The notes under the pieces were generated by a model. That model was not told the origin of the DNA. It saw nothing but the letters and a program-made list of their open reading frames with translations, and did no database searches. Source: Bacteroidales bacterium (GTDB lineage: Bacteria; Bacteroidota; Bacteroidia; Bacteroidales; P3). Taken from it: 37,732 nucleotides of DNA. The position numbers and the translations under genes are program-made. Every line of letters starts with the position of its first letter. Positions within the stretch are counted from its first letter, which is position 1. Location: the NCBI GenBank assembly GCA_017561155.1, contig JAFZDP010000009.1, positions 1 through 37,732 of the forward strand, written 5' to 3'. Shown in pieces: positions 1 through 5,998 of the stretch.

Positions 1-105
1 AACTTGCACCCTCAAAATAGTGCATTCTCACGATGTCTATTTTCTCATCGTACTTGAAATTTTCTCTTCTTTTTCTTTTTCTTTTGGTTTCTTTATTCAT
101 ATTTT

Positions 106-129
106 GTTGACTTTTGTGTCAACTTTTTT
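106..129 (+). terminator. Small hairpin followed by six T
   Basis: GTTGAC and GTCAAC form a 6-bp stem around a 6-nt loop, followed directly by TTTTTT. This has the form of a rho-independent terminator for a gene lying before the window. The stem is short, so the call is weak. Confidence 0.3.
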
Positions 130-223
130 CAGCACAAGACAGTTACGATCCATAACTATGGCACTTGAAAATTAAGGGATAAAATTCTTTTGTTAAAAGG
201 GTATTTATTTCGAAAAATATGTG

Positions 224-232
224 TATATTTGC
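224..232 (+). promoter_or_regulatory. Bacteroidota promoter, -7 element
   Basis: TATATTTGC matches the TAnnTTTG -7 consensus of the Bacteroidota primary sigma factor. No gene starts for over 400 bases downstream, so the promoter probably serves a non-coding RNA that includes the rod structure at 421-534. The -33 box is not clear. Confidence 0.5.
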
Positions 233-394
233 ACCGCAGAACAATTATACATGATGATTGTTTATTATATTGATAGTCAGCTGTAAGATTGTGATATGTT
301 ATTGAATATTAATGAATAAATATAAGATATAGAAGAGAAAAACATTAAATAGAAGACATATAATATATATAGTATACATACAGTATACATAATT

Positions 395-562
395 GTAGGC
401 GTTTTTTGCTGTATATGGCGTTTCTGAAATCTGGACAATTTCAAGTATTCACCTTAGGTAGGCAGTAAACGCTCACGATGCTATCGTGGGCTTTACTTTT
501 ATTTAGGTGAATAGGTTGTCCAGAACCTCAGAAATGAAATAAAGAAAGTTCCACGTTTTTTT
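395..562 (+). ncRNA. Long rod-like structured RNA, possible 6S-type RNA
   Basis: Three successive perfect helices pair across the element: TTTCTGA 421-427 with 528-534, TCTGGACAA 430-438 with 516-524, and TATTCACCT 446-454 with 505-513. Beyond an internal loop (455-464 against 497-504) follow GTAAAxGC 465-472 with 490-496, and CACGAT 474-479 with 483-488, closed by a 3-nt loop. A T-run follows at 555-562. A long rod with small asymmetric loops and one larger bubble is the architecture of 6S RNA, and Bacteroidales 6S-like RNAs are known from structure searches; this assignment is inference. The structure could also be a leader or an intergenic repeat. The 5' end is not fixed: the nearest clear promoter lies at 224-232. 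Confidence 0.5.
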
Positions 563-641
563 ATACCCTTTTGTTGAGGTTCTATATAGAAAATGAGGAA
601 ATTTTCCAATAGGCTAGTTTTAAACACCGTAATATAAATAA

Positions 642-649
642 TATCTTTG
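642..649 (+). promoter_or_regulatory. Promoter of the DUF4268 gene
   Basis: TATCTTTG fits TAnnTTTG and lies 21 bases before the ATG at 671, giving a very short leader. A T-rich stretch around 617-621 sits where the -33 box would be expected, but is not a clean TTTG. Confidence 0.45.
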
Positions 650-670
650 AATATTATAATAATGTAATAC

Positions 671-1594
671 ATGAATAAGTTGGGTAAGATGATAAAGATA
701 GACGATTTGAGATCTGTATGGCCTCATGAAGCTCTGGATTTTACAAAATGGTTGTCAGAAGATGAAAATATTTCGTTGCTCAGTGATACAATAGGTATAG
801 ATCTTGAAGTAAAAGAAATAGAATCTTCTGTTGGTAGTTTTAATGTAGATATTTATGCAAAAGAAGTAGGGTCAGAACGTTATGTAGTAATCGAAAATCA
901 ATTAGAAACTACTAATCACGATCATCTTGGGAAATTAATTACTTATGCATCCGGTAAGGGTGCTGAGGTTGTTGTGTGGATTGTAAAACGAGCACGCGAT
1001 GAGCACAGACAGGCGATAGAGTGGCTTAATCAAAAGATAGGTGATAAAATAGATTTCTTTTTATTGGAGATAGAATTGTGGCAAATTGGTAATTCAGAAA
1101 AAGCACCTCGTTTCAATATTGTAGAAAAACCAAATTATTGGTCTAAAACGATGAAATTAAAGGAGGAATTATCCGGTTCGAAGTTGTTTAAATTCGACTT
1201 TTGGACAGGTTTTAATGATGCAATGAATGACAATAAAGATTTTTTAAGCCATTTTCGTTTGCGGAAAGCTCTCGCTGAAGATTGGTATGGTTTGAGTATT
1301 GGAAGTTCTGTTTATCATATCGAGTTAAAAGTAAAAACTAAAGAACAATATATTGCAGCAGAAATATATATCAAGAATAATAGAGAATTATTTGAGAAAT
1401 TCAGAGAGCATAGCGATGAGATATCGAAGATGTTGAACAGCGAAGTAGAATGGTTAGAAACAGACACAAGATATCGTATAATTATAACCAATAATATCAA
1501 TCTTTGTGAGCGTGATAATTGGCAAAGTGCATACGAATGGTTTTTGGAAAAAGCTATTGTGTATAAAAATATTGCAGCAAAATTTGGAGAATAA
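671..1594 (+). CDS. DUF4268 protein with PD-(D/E)XK nuclease-like core
   Basis: A 307-residue protein recognised as a DUF4268-type protein. The first half carries FNVDIYAKE followed by VVIENQLETTNHDHLGKL, the arrangement of a PD-(D/E)XK nuclease fold (D in the second strand, E-x-Q in the third, then a helix), as in RecB-like and VRR-type nucleases. The region around residues 120-150 (FFLLEIELWQIG) continues the sheet, and the C-terminal half is the DUF4268 domain. The lysine of a classical (D/E)XK is replaced by glutamine, a known variant, so catalytic activity is plausible but unproven. The ATG at 671 lies 21 bases after a promoter and the gene seems monocistronic. DUF4268 proteins are scattered accessory genes; a defence role is possible but cannot be read from the sequence. 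Confidence 0.8.
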   Translation: MNKLGKMIKIDDLRSVWPHEALDFTKWLSEDENISLLSDTIGIDLEVKEIESSVGSFNVDIYAKEVGSERYVVIENQLETTNHDHLGKLITYASGKGAEVVVWIVKRARDEHRQAIEWLNQKIGDKIDFFLLEIELWQIGNSEKAPRFNIVEKPNYWSKTMKLKEELSGSKLFKFDFWTGFNDAMNDNKDFLSHFRLRKALAEDWYGLSIGSSVYHIELKVKTKEQYIAAEIYIKNNRELFEKFREHSDEISKMLNSEVEWLETDTRYRIIITNNINLCERDNWQSAYEWFLEKAIVYKNIAAKFGE

Positions 1595-1711
1595 TGGTAT
1601 ATTGATGGCATGTTAAGAATTAATTGAGATGATGTTTTAATACTTAGTTATTCTACATAAATCAAATATAAGAGGATTAGATAATAGATATAAATAAAAA
1701 CAATAAATAAA

Positions 1712-2080
1712 ATGGGATTATTAGATAATTTAAAAGACCGCTTTAATAAAGCAGAATTTACAGTGGCTCCGAATAAGAAGCTAAAAACTATTTCGAAAGA
1801 ATTTATGGAAACTTTCGATCTTACATTGGCTTTTTACAAAGGTAATCAATTGGCAGATGGCGATTTGACATTAAATCAATTGAATCAAAAAACAACCAAA
1901 GAGGTAAAAACCAATAGTGGAGAAAGTCTTAAAATAAAAGGCAGTACAAAGGTTGGCGATTGCGAAAAGATGTTTGATGCAGCTTTTGGAGTTACTGTAC
2001 AAGTAAAAGATAAGAAAGGTGAAATTTGTGTACCCAATGGAATAACCTTGGGACAAGCCGCAAGAGGCGAGTATAAGTAA
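1712..2080 (+). CDS. Small protein with internal duplication, paralogue of 2410-2715
   Basis: A 122-residue protein with no confident family. An N-terminal segment (MGLLDNLKDRFNKAEF) is followed by two related units of about 35 residues: KLKTISKEFMETF..LAFYKGNQLADGDLTL and TKVGDCEKMFDAAFGVTVQVKDKKG. Each looks like strand-helix-strand with a GxxxxDxDxTL-like turn. The protein at 2410-2715 has the same two units, so the pair arose by gene duplication of an already duplicated protein. No signal peptide or membrane segment is visible, so the protein is probably cytosolic. It is the first gene of a co-directional run that continues to 9286. The upstream gap contains no clean promoter; the sequence before the ATG is A-rich, as usual in this phylum. 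Confidence 0.8.
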   Translation: MGLLDNLKDRFNKAEFTVAPNKKLKTISKEFMETFDLTLAFYKGNQLADGDLTLNQLNQKTTKEVKTNSGESLKIKGSTKVGDCEKMFDAAFGVTVQVKDKKGEICVPNGITLGQAARGEYK

Positions 2081-2116
2081 TATTTGATATAATAACAAGT
2101 AAAAAATATTAATATT

Positions 2117-2395
2117 ATGAGTTACACAAAATTAGAAATCCGTTATGTTGGCGACGGAGTAAATTCAAAAACAGATGGCACGATGAGAGATGCCATAAGA
2201 AAAAAGACTTTAAACCTTGCAAAAAAAGTGCAAGAATATGGTGATAAATATGGTTATGATACTATTGAATTTTTATTCAATGGCGATCGCATTACTTTAA
2301 AAGGGGGCGATGAAGTATTGCAAGACCAAGATATCAACGGAACAAACAATAATGAATATATTGTATCTATCGAAGGGTACGAATGGTTAAACTAA
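2117..2395 (+). CDS. Small protein, possibly ubiquitin-like beta-grasp fold
   Basis: A 92-residue protein, unrecognised as a named family. The middle is helical and basic (MRDAIRKKTLNLAKKVQEYG). The C-terminal half reads TIEFLFNGDRITLKGGDEVLQDQDINGTNNNEYIVSIEGYEWLN. The pattern F-L-F-x-G-x-R-I, then an acidic D-x-x-L turn and a final strand, recalls the second half of SUMO/ubiquitin-like beta-grasp domains. There is no C-terminal diglycine, so conjugation is not expected. It sits 36 bases after the first paralogue and 14 bases before the second, inside one apparent transcription unit, which suggests a shared complex. The fold suggestion is a pattern judgement only. Confidence 0.75.
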   Translation: MSYTKLEIRYVGDGVNSKTDGTMRDAIRKKTLNLAKKVQEYGDKYGYDTIEFLFNGDRITLKGGDEVLQDQDINGTNNNEYIVSIEGYEWLN

Positions 2396-2409
2396 AAGAT
2401 TAAATAAAA

Positions 2410-2715
2410 ATGGCAGAATTAAATTTGAATGGTCGTACCAAAGTAAAAACTTTGAAGGCCGAATTTAAAAAGAATTGGAATGCTACACTACGTGTGTATA
2501 ATGGTTCAAGATTTGCAGATGACGATGCTACATTAGCTTCTATCCGTCAAGGTGATGCAAAAGGTGGTGAATTTAAAGTAGCAGGAAACATCAAAGTGGG
2601 TAATTTCGAAGACAAAATGAAAGAAATCTTTGGTGTAAAGGTGCAAGTAGCAAACCCGGACGATACTAAACTTTCTGACAACGATATTACAATATCGGCT
2701 GCCGGTAAAGAATAG
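2410..2715 (+). CDS. Small acidic protein with internal duplication, paralogue of 1712-2080
   Basis: A 101-residue protein. Residues about 10-43 (TKVKTLKAEFKKNWNATLRV then NGSRFADDDATL) and about 60-93 (IKVGNFEDKMKEIFGVKVQV then NPDDTKLSDNDITI) are visibly the same unit: KV, a short amphipathic helix, a V-x-V strand, a polar turn with D-x-D, and T-L/I. The same two units are present in the 122-residue protein at 1712-2080. Similar short proteins occur in other bacteria as unannotated conserved families. The function is unknown. A perfect terminator hairpin follows 11 bases after the stop codon, so genes 1712-2715 could be one transcription unit on their own. Confidence 0.8.
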   Translation: MAELNLNGRTKVKTLKAEFKKNWNATLRVYNGSRFADDDATLASIRQGDAKGGEFKVAGNIKVGNFEDKMKEIFGVKVQVANPDDTKLSDNDITISAAGKE

Positions 2716-2726
2716 TATCTAATATT

Positions 2727-2760
2727 CATAGTCTTGAAGTATTACTGCTTCAAGACTATG
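2727..2760 (+). terminator. 13-bp perfect hairpin terminator
   Basis: CATAGTCTTGAAG (2727-2739) pairs perfectly with 2748-2760 around an 8-nt loop. It is followed by ATTTAAAAAT rather than a strong T-run. The position directly after the stop at 2715 fits a terminator or attenuator between the first three genes and the TerB-like gene. Confidence 0.65.
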
Positions 2761-2789
2761 ATTTAAAAATAGAGATAAATAGGGGAAGG

Positions 2790-2810
2790 CGAAAACCTAT
2801 AAAAGAGTAG
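2790..2810 (+). repeat. 21-nt leader repeat, copy 1
   Basis: The 21 bases starting CGAAAACCTA and ending AAAGAGTAG occur again, without a mismatch, at 3962-3982. Here the repeat ends 24 bases before the ATG of the TerB-like gene (2835). In the other copy it ends 21 bases before the ATG of the coiled-coil gene (4004). Related bases continue on both sides. It may be a shared 5' leader or protein-binding site, or the trace of a duplication that brought in genes 2835-3952. Confidence 0.7.
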
Positions 2811-2834
2811 TCGTTATTTTAATTTAATTTTGAT

Positions 2835-3236
2835 ATGAAATATACAAAAGAAGAAGTATTTGCAGTTTTGCTTGGACAAATGGGTTTATCTGATAGCCTT
2901 CAAGGGGAAGAAATCAAAAGAATCCATGATGTGGCAAAAAGTAATGATTTAAGTGGCGAAAAAGTGCTAGAGGCACTGAAAAAATTTATCCATGATGAAT
3001 ATGATGACGAGGAAGTTTTAAAATGCATTACAAATGCAGATGAAGACTTTAAAGATTTGTTATTCTTTGGATGTCTTAGAGTTGTAGTTGCAGATGAAGA
3101 AATTTCTAATAAAGAAATTGCAATGCTTCATCATTGTTCAGAACGTTATTTTGAATGGTCATCGACATATGTAACCATAAAATTATTACAGTTATTGAAA
3201 GACAATCCAAAATTAGAAATAATAATTAAAAAATAA
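2835..3236 (+). CDS. TerB-like (tellurite-resistance-type) helical protein
   Basis: A 133-residue acidic, all-helical protein. The motif VVVADEEISNKEIAMLHHC (about residues 84-102) is the characteristic turn of TerB-family domains, where an A-D-x-E-I-S-x-x-E sequence holds two acidic patches. An earlier helix-turn (MGLSDSLQGEEIKRIHDVAKS) fits the same fold. TerB-type proteins are cytosolic, bind metal ions in studied cases, and belong to stress systems that also contain TerC/TerD-type proteins, vWA proteins and membrane partners. None of those other Ter proteins is seen here. The gene follows a terminator hairpin and a 21-nt leader repeat shared with the gene at 4004. The assignment to the TerB superfamily is by motif only. 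Confidence 0.65.
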   Translation: MKYTKEEVFAVLLGQMGLSDSLQGEEIKRIHDVAKSNDLSGEKVLEALKKFIHDEYDDEEVLKCITNADEDFKDLLFFGCLRVVVADEEISNKEIAMLHHCSERYFEWSSTYVTIKLLQLLKDNPKLEIIIKK

Positions 3237-3260
3237 ATCTAAACTTGATGAGATGAATAC

Positions 3261-3295
3261 ATCACCTTAAAGTGTACTATTTACTTTAAGGTGAT
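3261..3295 (+). terminator. 13-bp perfect hairpin after the TerB-like gene
   Basis: ATCACCTTAAAGT (3261-3273) pairs perfectly with 3283-3295 around a 9-nt loop; ATTTCT follows. It lies 25 bases after the stop at 3236 and resembles the hairpin at 2727-2760 in size and form. Confidence 0.65.
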
Positions 3296-3349
3296 ATTTC
3301 TAAGAATAAATAGCCAAATTTGTTATTTTGTGTAAATATTGATAGACAA

Positions 3350-3952
3350 ATGGAACTTAGTAAATTAATAGATTCGTATATTGAGCATGGATTTGGCTCA
3401 ATGAATAAAAATGATTTTGAAGTTTTTATTTTTAGTTATTTAGTCAAGGAACATGCTGTGTATAAAGATAAATCGAATTTTGAACTTAGTATATTGTTGC
3501 GAATACCCGAGTCAAAAGTAAAACGTTTGAGATATGAGTCTGATTTAAAGTATACTAGCAAAGATGATAATAATGATGGTTTAAAAAATCGCCTAAATAA
3601 AGTATTATCTAAAGCGAATCTAAAATTTAAAGACAAACAACAAATTCAATTCGTTATTGAAGACGTTTATTTGAGAAGTTATCTAGATGATTACCTAAAG
3701 AAAAAAGGGTATTTTTCAGATACGTCATTCAATAGAGAAATTGTAATAATAAATTTAGATACACTATCCTATTTAATGGAGAATATATTAGATAAAGAAG
3801 TTGCGAATGTTCTAGAAACTGCAACTAAACAAATGGGTAGGAAATTAAAATTTAGAGAATTGTTAGAAAAAATCACATCTGATGGTTCATCTACATTAAT
3901 TGATTTATCAATAAATGGAATACTTCTATTGATAAAAAGTAATTTGTGGTAG
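3350..3952 (+). CDS. Unknown protein with HTH-like segment
   Basis: Reading from the ATG at 3350 (MELSKLIDSY) gives 200 residues. The frame is open from a TTG at 3320, but the ATG is preferred because a TA-TTTTG-like promoter remnant lies at 3322-3330. Residues about 32-62 (VYKDKSNFELSILLRIPESKVKRLR) look like a helix-turn-helix or a winged-helix recognition segment: N-x-E-L-S, then I-P-E-S-K-V-K-R-L-R. The C-terminal 30 residues (TLIDLSINGILLLIKSNLW) are hydrophobic and could touch the membrane. The gene is more AT-rich than its neighbours and is bounded by hairpin 3261-3295 on one side and the leader repeat at 3962 on the other. It may therefore be an insertion in the cluster. No function is assigned. 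Confidence 0.7.
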   Translation: MELSKLIDSYIEHGFGSMNKNDFEVFIFSYLVKEHAVYKDKSNFELSILLRIPESKVKRLRYESDLKYTSKDDNNDGLKNRLNKVLSKANLKFKDKQQIQFVIEDVYLRSYLDDYLKKKGYFSDTSFNREIVIINLDTLSYLMENILDKEVANVLETATKQMGRKLKFRELLEKITSDGSSTLIDLSINGILLLIKSNLW

Positions 3953-3961
3953 AGGTAGATT

Positions 3962-3982
3962 CGAAAACCTATAAAAGAGTAG
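3962..3982 (+). repeat. 21-nt leader repeat, copy 2
   Basis: Identical over 21 bases to 2790-2810, and again positioned just before a start codon, that of the 80-residue coiled-coil gene at 4004. Confidence 0.7.
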
Positions 3983-4003
3983 CCATTTTTATAATAAAGA
4001 GTT

Positions 4004-4246
4004 ATGAGTAAAGAATATTACAAAAAGAAAATAATAGATATTAGAGCTGATATACAAAAAGAAAAAGATGCAAAGAAAAGGGATAATGAGCATTTTGCGT
4101 CTTATATAAAGAGTGCATCATCGGCAGACGCTAAGGCAAGTTATCGCAAACGCAAAATAGATGCGGCTGCAAGTCATGACCGCCGTATAGAAAGTTTGAA
4201 GCGCAGTTTGGAATCGGCCAAAGAAAGTTTGAAAAGAGCAAAATAA
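4004..4246 (+). CDS. Small charged coiled-coil protein
   Basis: An 80-residue protein rich in Lys, Arg, Glu, Ala and Ser with no cysteine or membrane segment. Nearly all of it is predicted helix by composition: residues 1-30 (YYKKKIIDIRADIQKEKDAK) and 55-80 (HDRRIESLKRSLESAKESLK) show heptad-like spacing, so a helical hairpin or coiled-coil dimer is likely. No family is recognised. It follows copy 2 of the 21-nt leader repeat and precedes the 58-residue mini-gene by 8 bases, which points to cotranscription with the two paralogous mini-proteins, perhaps as a chaperone, antagonist or scaffold. That role is inference from adjacency. Confidence 0.7.
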   Translation: MSKEYYKKKIIDIRADIQKEKDAKKRDNEHFASYIKSASSADAKASYRKRKIDAAASHDRRIESLKRSLESAKESLKRAK

Positions 4247-4254
4247 ATAATATT

Positions 4255-4431
4255 ATGGGACTTATAAAGGGTTTGTCGTTTTCGTTGAAGCGTGCCGTTG
4301 GTGTTTCGGGTTTGAAGTCCAGGGTGGCTCATAGTACGGGTATCCCAACCACAAAACAAGGCTTGGAACGTAAAATAGGTGCCGGTATATTAGATGCTGT
4401 AACAGGCAAAAAGAAAAGAAAAAGAAAATAA
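4255..4431 (+). CDS. 58-residue mini-protein, tandem paralogue 1
   Basis: A short gene, ATG at 4255 and TAA at 4429-4431. The core SFSLKRAVGVSGLKSRVAHSTGIPTTKQGLERKIGAGIL is almost repeated in the next gene (FSWKRAIGISGLKSRLAHGTGIPTTRMGLERKIGAGIL), which proves that the reading frame is translated and constrained. The shared block has an SGLKSR basic turn and a GIPTT-x-x-GLERKIG segment. This copy ends in a short basic tail (TGKKKRKRK), whereas the second copy ends in a hydrophobic tail. No family name is known to me. It is strongly basic and could bind nucleic acid or acidic lipid. It lies 8 bases after the coiled-coil gene and 11 before its paralogue. Confidence 0.8.
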   Translation: MGLIKGLSFSLKRAVGVSGLKSRVAHSTGIPTTKQGLERKIGAGILDAVTGKKKRKRK

Positions 4432-4442
4432 ACAGCCGGGCT

Positions 4443-4664
4443 ATGAGGGGTTTTACTTTTTCGTGGAAACGTGCAATAGGTATTTCTGGCTTGAAATCCA
4501 GGTTGGCACACGGCACCGGCATTCCAACCACCCGAATGGGACTTGAACGCAAGATAGGTGCAGGTATATTAAACACAACTATAGGGATAATAACATTTGT
4601 ATTTGGTATAATAATAAAGATTATATCGGCTATAATAAAAGGAATAATAAAGATATTGAGATGA
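4443..4664 (+). CDS. 73-residue mini-protein with hydrophobic tail, tandem paralogue 2
   Basis: Residues 1-45 repeat the core of the preceding 58-residue protein. The C-terminal 30 residues (NTTIGIITFVFGIIIKIISA then IIKGIIKILR) are a membrane-active-looking stretch: long hydrophobic runs with regularly placed lysines. The tail could be a single membrane anchor or a pore-forming amphipathic helix. The basic core would face the cytosol. The stop codon overlaps the start of the lipoprotein gene (ATGA at 4661-4664), so translation is coupled. Compared with paralogue 1, the soluble core is kept and only the tail differs, as in soluble/membrane pairs. Toxicity is a possibility but is not shown. 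Confidence 0.8.
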   Translation: MRGFTFSWKRAIGISGLKSRLAHGTGIPTTRMGLERKIGAGILNTTIGIITFVFGIIIKIISAIIKGIIKILR

Positions 4665-5974
4665 GACAGTTGTTTAGAATCATGATGTTTGTTGGACTTA
4701 TAGGCATGGCAGGTTGCAACTCCAACAACGAACAAAAGGTAACAATATTAGAAAAATATGCTTCATTGCCCGAAGAATATGCCGAGTATTGCAGCGAATG
4801 GCCATCTTTGTTGGAATCGGTGCACGAAATTGTTAAGTCGTACGAAATGGTAAAAGAAGTAAAGATTTATAAGGGTTTGGTGGAATTGTGTCCAACTATA
4901 GAATTTACCAAAGATATAGACGGTCTTTCTGCCGAGCACAGATTGATATGCCAAAAGGTAAAAAACAGTGTGGATTCTACCCGAGTGGCATTGGAAAACT
5001 ACTTGGCTGAGGAATTGGCTGAAATGAGATTTTCGTTGAATGATGTAAAAGACTATTTGATAGAAGACGTAACCGAAAGCGTGCATTACCTGAATAAAGG
5101 CACAAAGATATATTACACAATAAAATCGGAAGGACAGCTTACGCTTAAGATACACAATACCGATGCCAAAACTACGCTTAAAACATACAGCAACAAATCG
5201 TATATATGCGACTCGATGGAAATAAAGAACTCTGCAATTTATTTGTTTGAGCTCTTGCCCAAAGGCGGTGTATATGTGGATGTAAACATTGATGCACGAT
5301 ATGCCGAAATAGATCATCTGTTGAATCAAAAAACAGTGTCGAGAGAGAGAGTAGAAGGCAAAGCCAACGATTTCAGAGTAACGAAAGTGGACGGTGTGAA
5401 GATGCAGAATCTGTTTGAAGAGCCTCGCAAATTTACGTTACGTTCGCAAGGCAAGAGTATGTTTAGCGGCTCGGCACGTGCCACTATTCCTATTCAAATA
5501 CCAGCCGGAACCACCGATTTGCTGTACAGCCTTAGAATATCCACCAACGAAGGCTCGCGCAGCAGCGATGGCAATTTTGATGAAAACTTGAATGCTACCT
5601 ATAAGGAAGTGAAGTTTATGGGGCGTACGGTGTATGAATCGAAAGAACGCAGAACAAGCTTGTTGAGAGAATTGCTTTATGGCAACGAGCCGCCACGCGA
5701 AGAAGAGGCATATTGCAATGTGTTTGTGTTTACCAATTCGGCGCAGGCAAAGAAATTTCAAGACGGTGCCGGAACTACCAGTTTGAGTTATAACATAGAC
5801 TTATCGTTGCTTGGAACGCAATCGTGCAATGGCAGAATACCATGCAACGGAATGAGAACAATATACTTTGGTTTCGAAAACGAGCGTTTTCGCTATTCGA
5901 ACTATCTTTGGTTGGAGGTAGTGGCAGTAACTCCTCAAACAGAATATTATAAATATATCTATCGTGTAGATTAA
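4661..5974 (+). CDS. Unknown lipoprotein
   Basis: A 437-residue protein with a clear lipoprotein signal: basic start, hydrophobic LFRIMMFVGLIGM, and lipobox M-A-G-C with cysteine 19. The mature part has no membrane segment and should sit at the periplasmic face of a membrane. Residues about 140-300 are rich in beta-like patterns (KIYYTIKSEGQLTLKIHNT; GGVYVDVNIDARY), suggesting beta-sandwich domains. Residues about 265-290 (ARATIPIQIPAGTTDLLYSL) look like another strand-rich unit. No family is recognised. The start overlaps the end of the mini-protein gene by four bases and the channel gene follows after 24 bases. It is therefore in the same operon, perhaps as the extracytoplasmic sensor or lid of the membrane components. 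Confidence 0.8.
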   Translation: MRQLFRIMMFVGLIGMAGCNSNNEQKVTILEKYASLPEEYAEYCSEWPSLLESVHEIVKSYEMVKEVKIYKGLVELCPTIEFTKDIDGLSAEHRLICQKVKNSVDSTRVALENYLAEELAEMRFSLNDVKDYLIEDVTESVHYLNKGTKIYYTIKSEGQLTLKIHNTDAKTTLKTYSNKSYICDSMEIKNSAIYLFELLPKGGVYVDVNIDARYAEIDHLLNQKTVSRERVEGKANDFRVTKVDGVKMQNLFEEPRKFTLRSQGKSMFSGSARATIPIQIPAGTTDLLYSLRISTNEGSRSSDGNFDENLNATYKEVKFMGRTVYESKERRTSLLRELLYGNEPPREEEAYCNVFVFTNSAQAKKFQDGAGTTSLSYNIDLSLLGTQSCNGRIPCNGMRTIYFGFENERFRYSNYLWLEVVAVTPQTEYYKYIYRVD

Positions 5975-5998
5975 TAAATATTGCATCAGTAAGCATAT

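Larger units (their letters stand above)
1..670. other. Gene-free leader region
   Basis: No convincing reading frame is seen on either strand. The stretch is AT-rich and holds, in order, a possible small terminator hairpin (106-129), a Bacteroidota-type promoter (224-232), a long structured RNA candidate (421-534) and the promoter of the DUF4268 gene (642-649). A tandem pair of the ten-mer AGTATACATA-like sequence lies at 371-390, without obvious role. Confidence 0.7.

Noticed and set aside
671..1594. Restriction-modification or toxin-antitoxin unit around the DUF4268 gene
   Set aside because: No methyltransferase or antitoxin-like partner is adjacent.
2117..2395. Ubiquitin-like conjugation system
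   Set aside because: No C-terminal diglycine and no E1, E2 or deubiquitinase-like gene nearby; only the fold remains a suggestion.
4262..4735. 157-codon minus-strand frame antisense to the mini-protein genes
   Set aside because: It is the shadow of two paralogous plus-strand genes, and its own repeats follow theirs.
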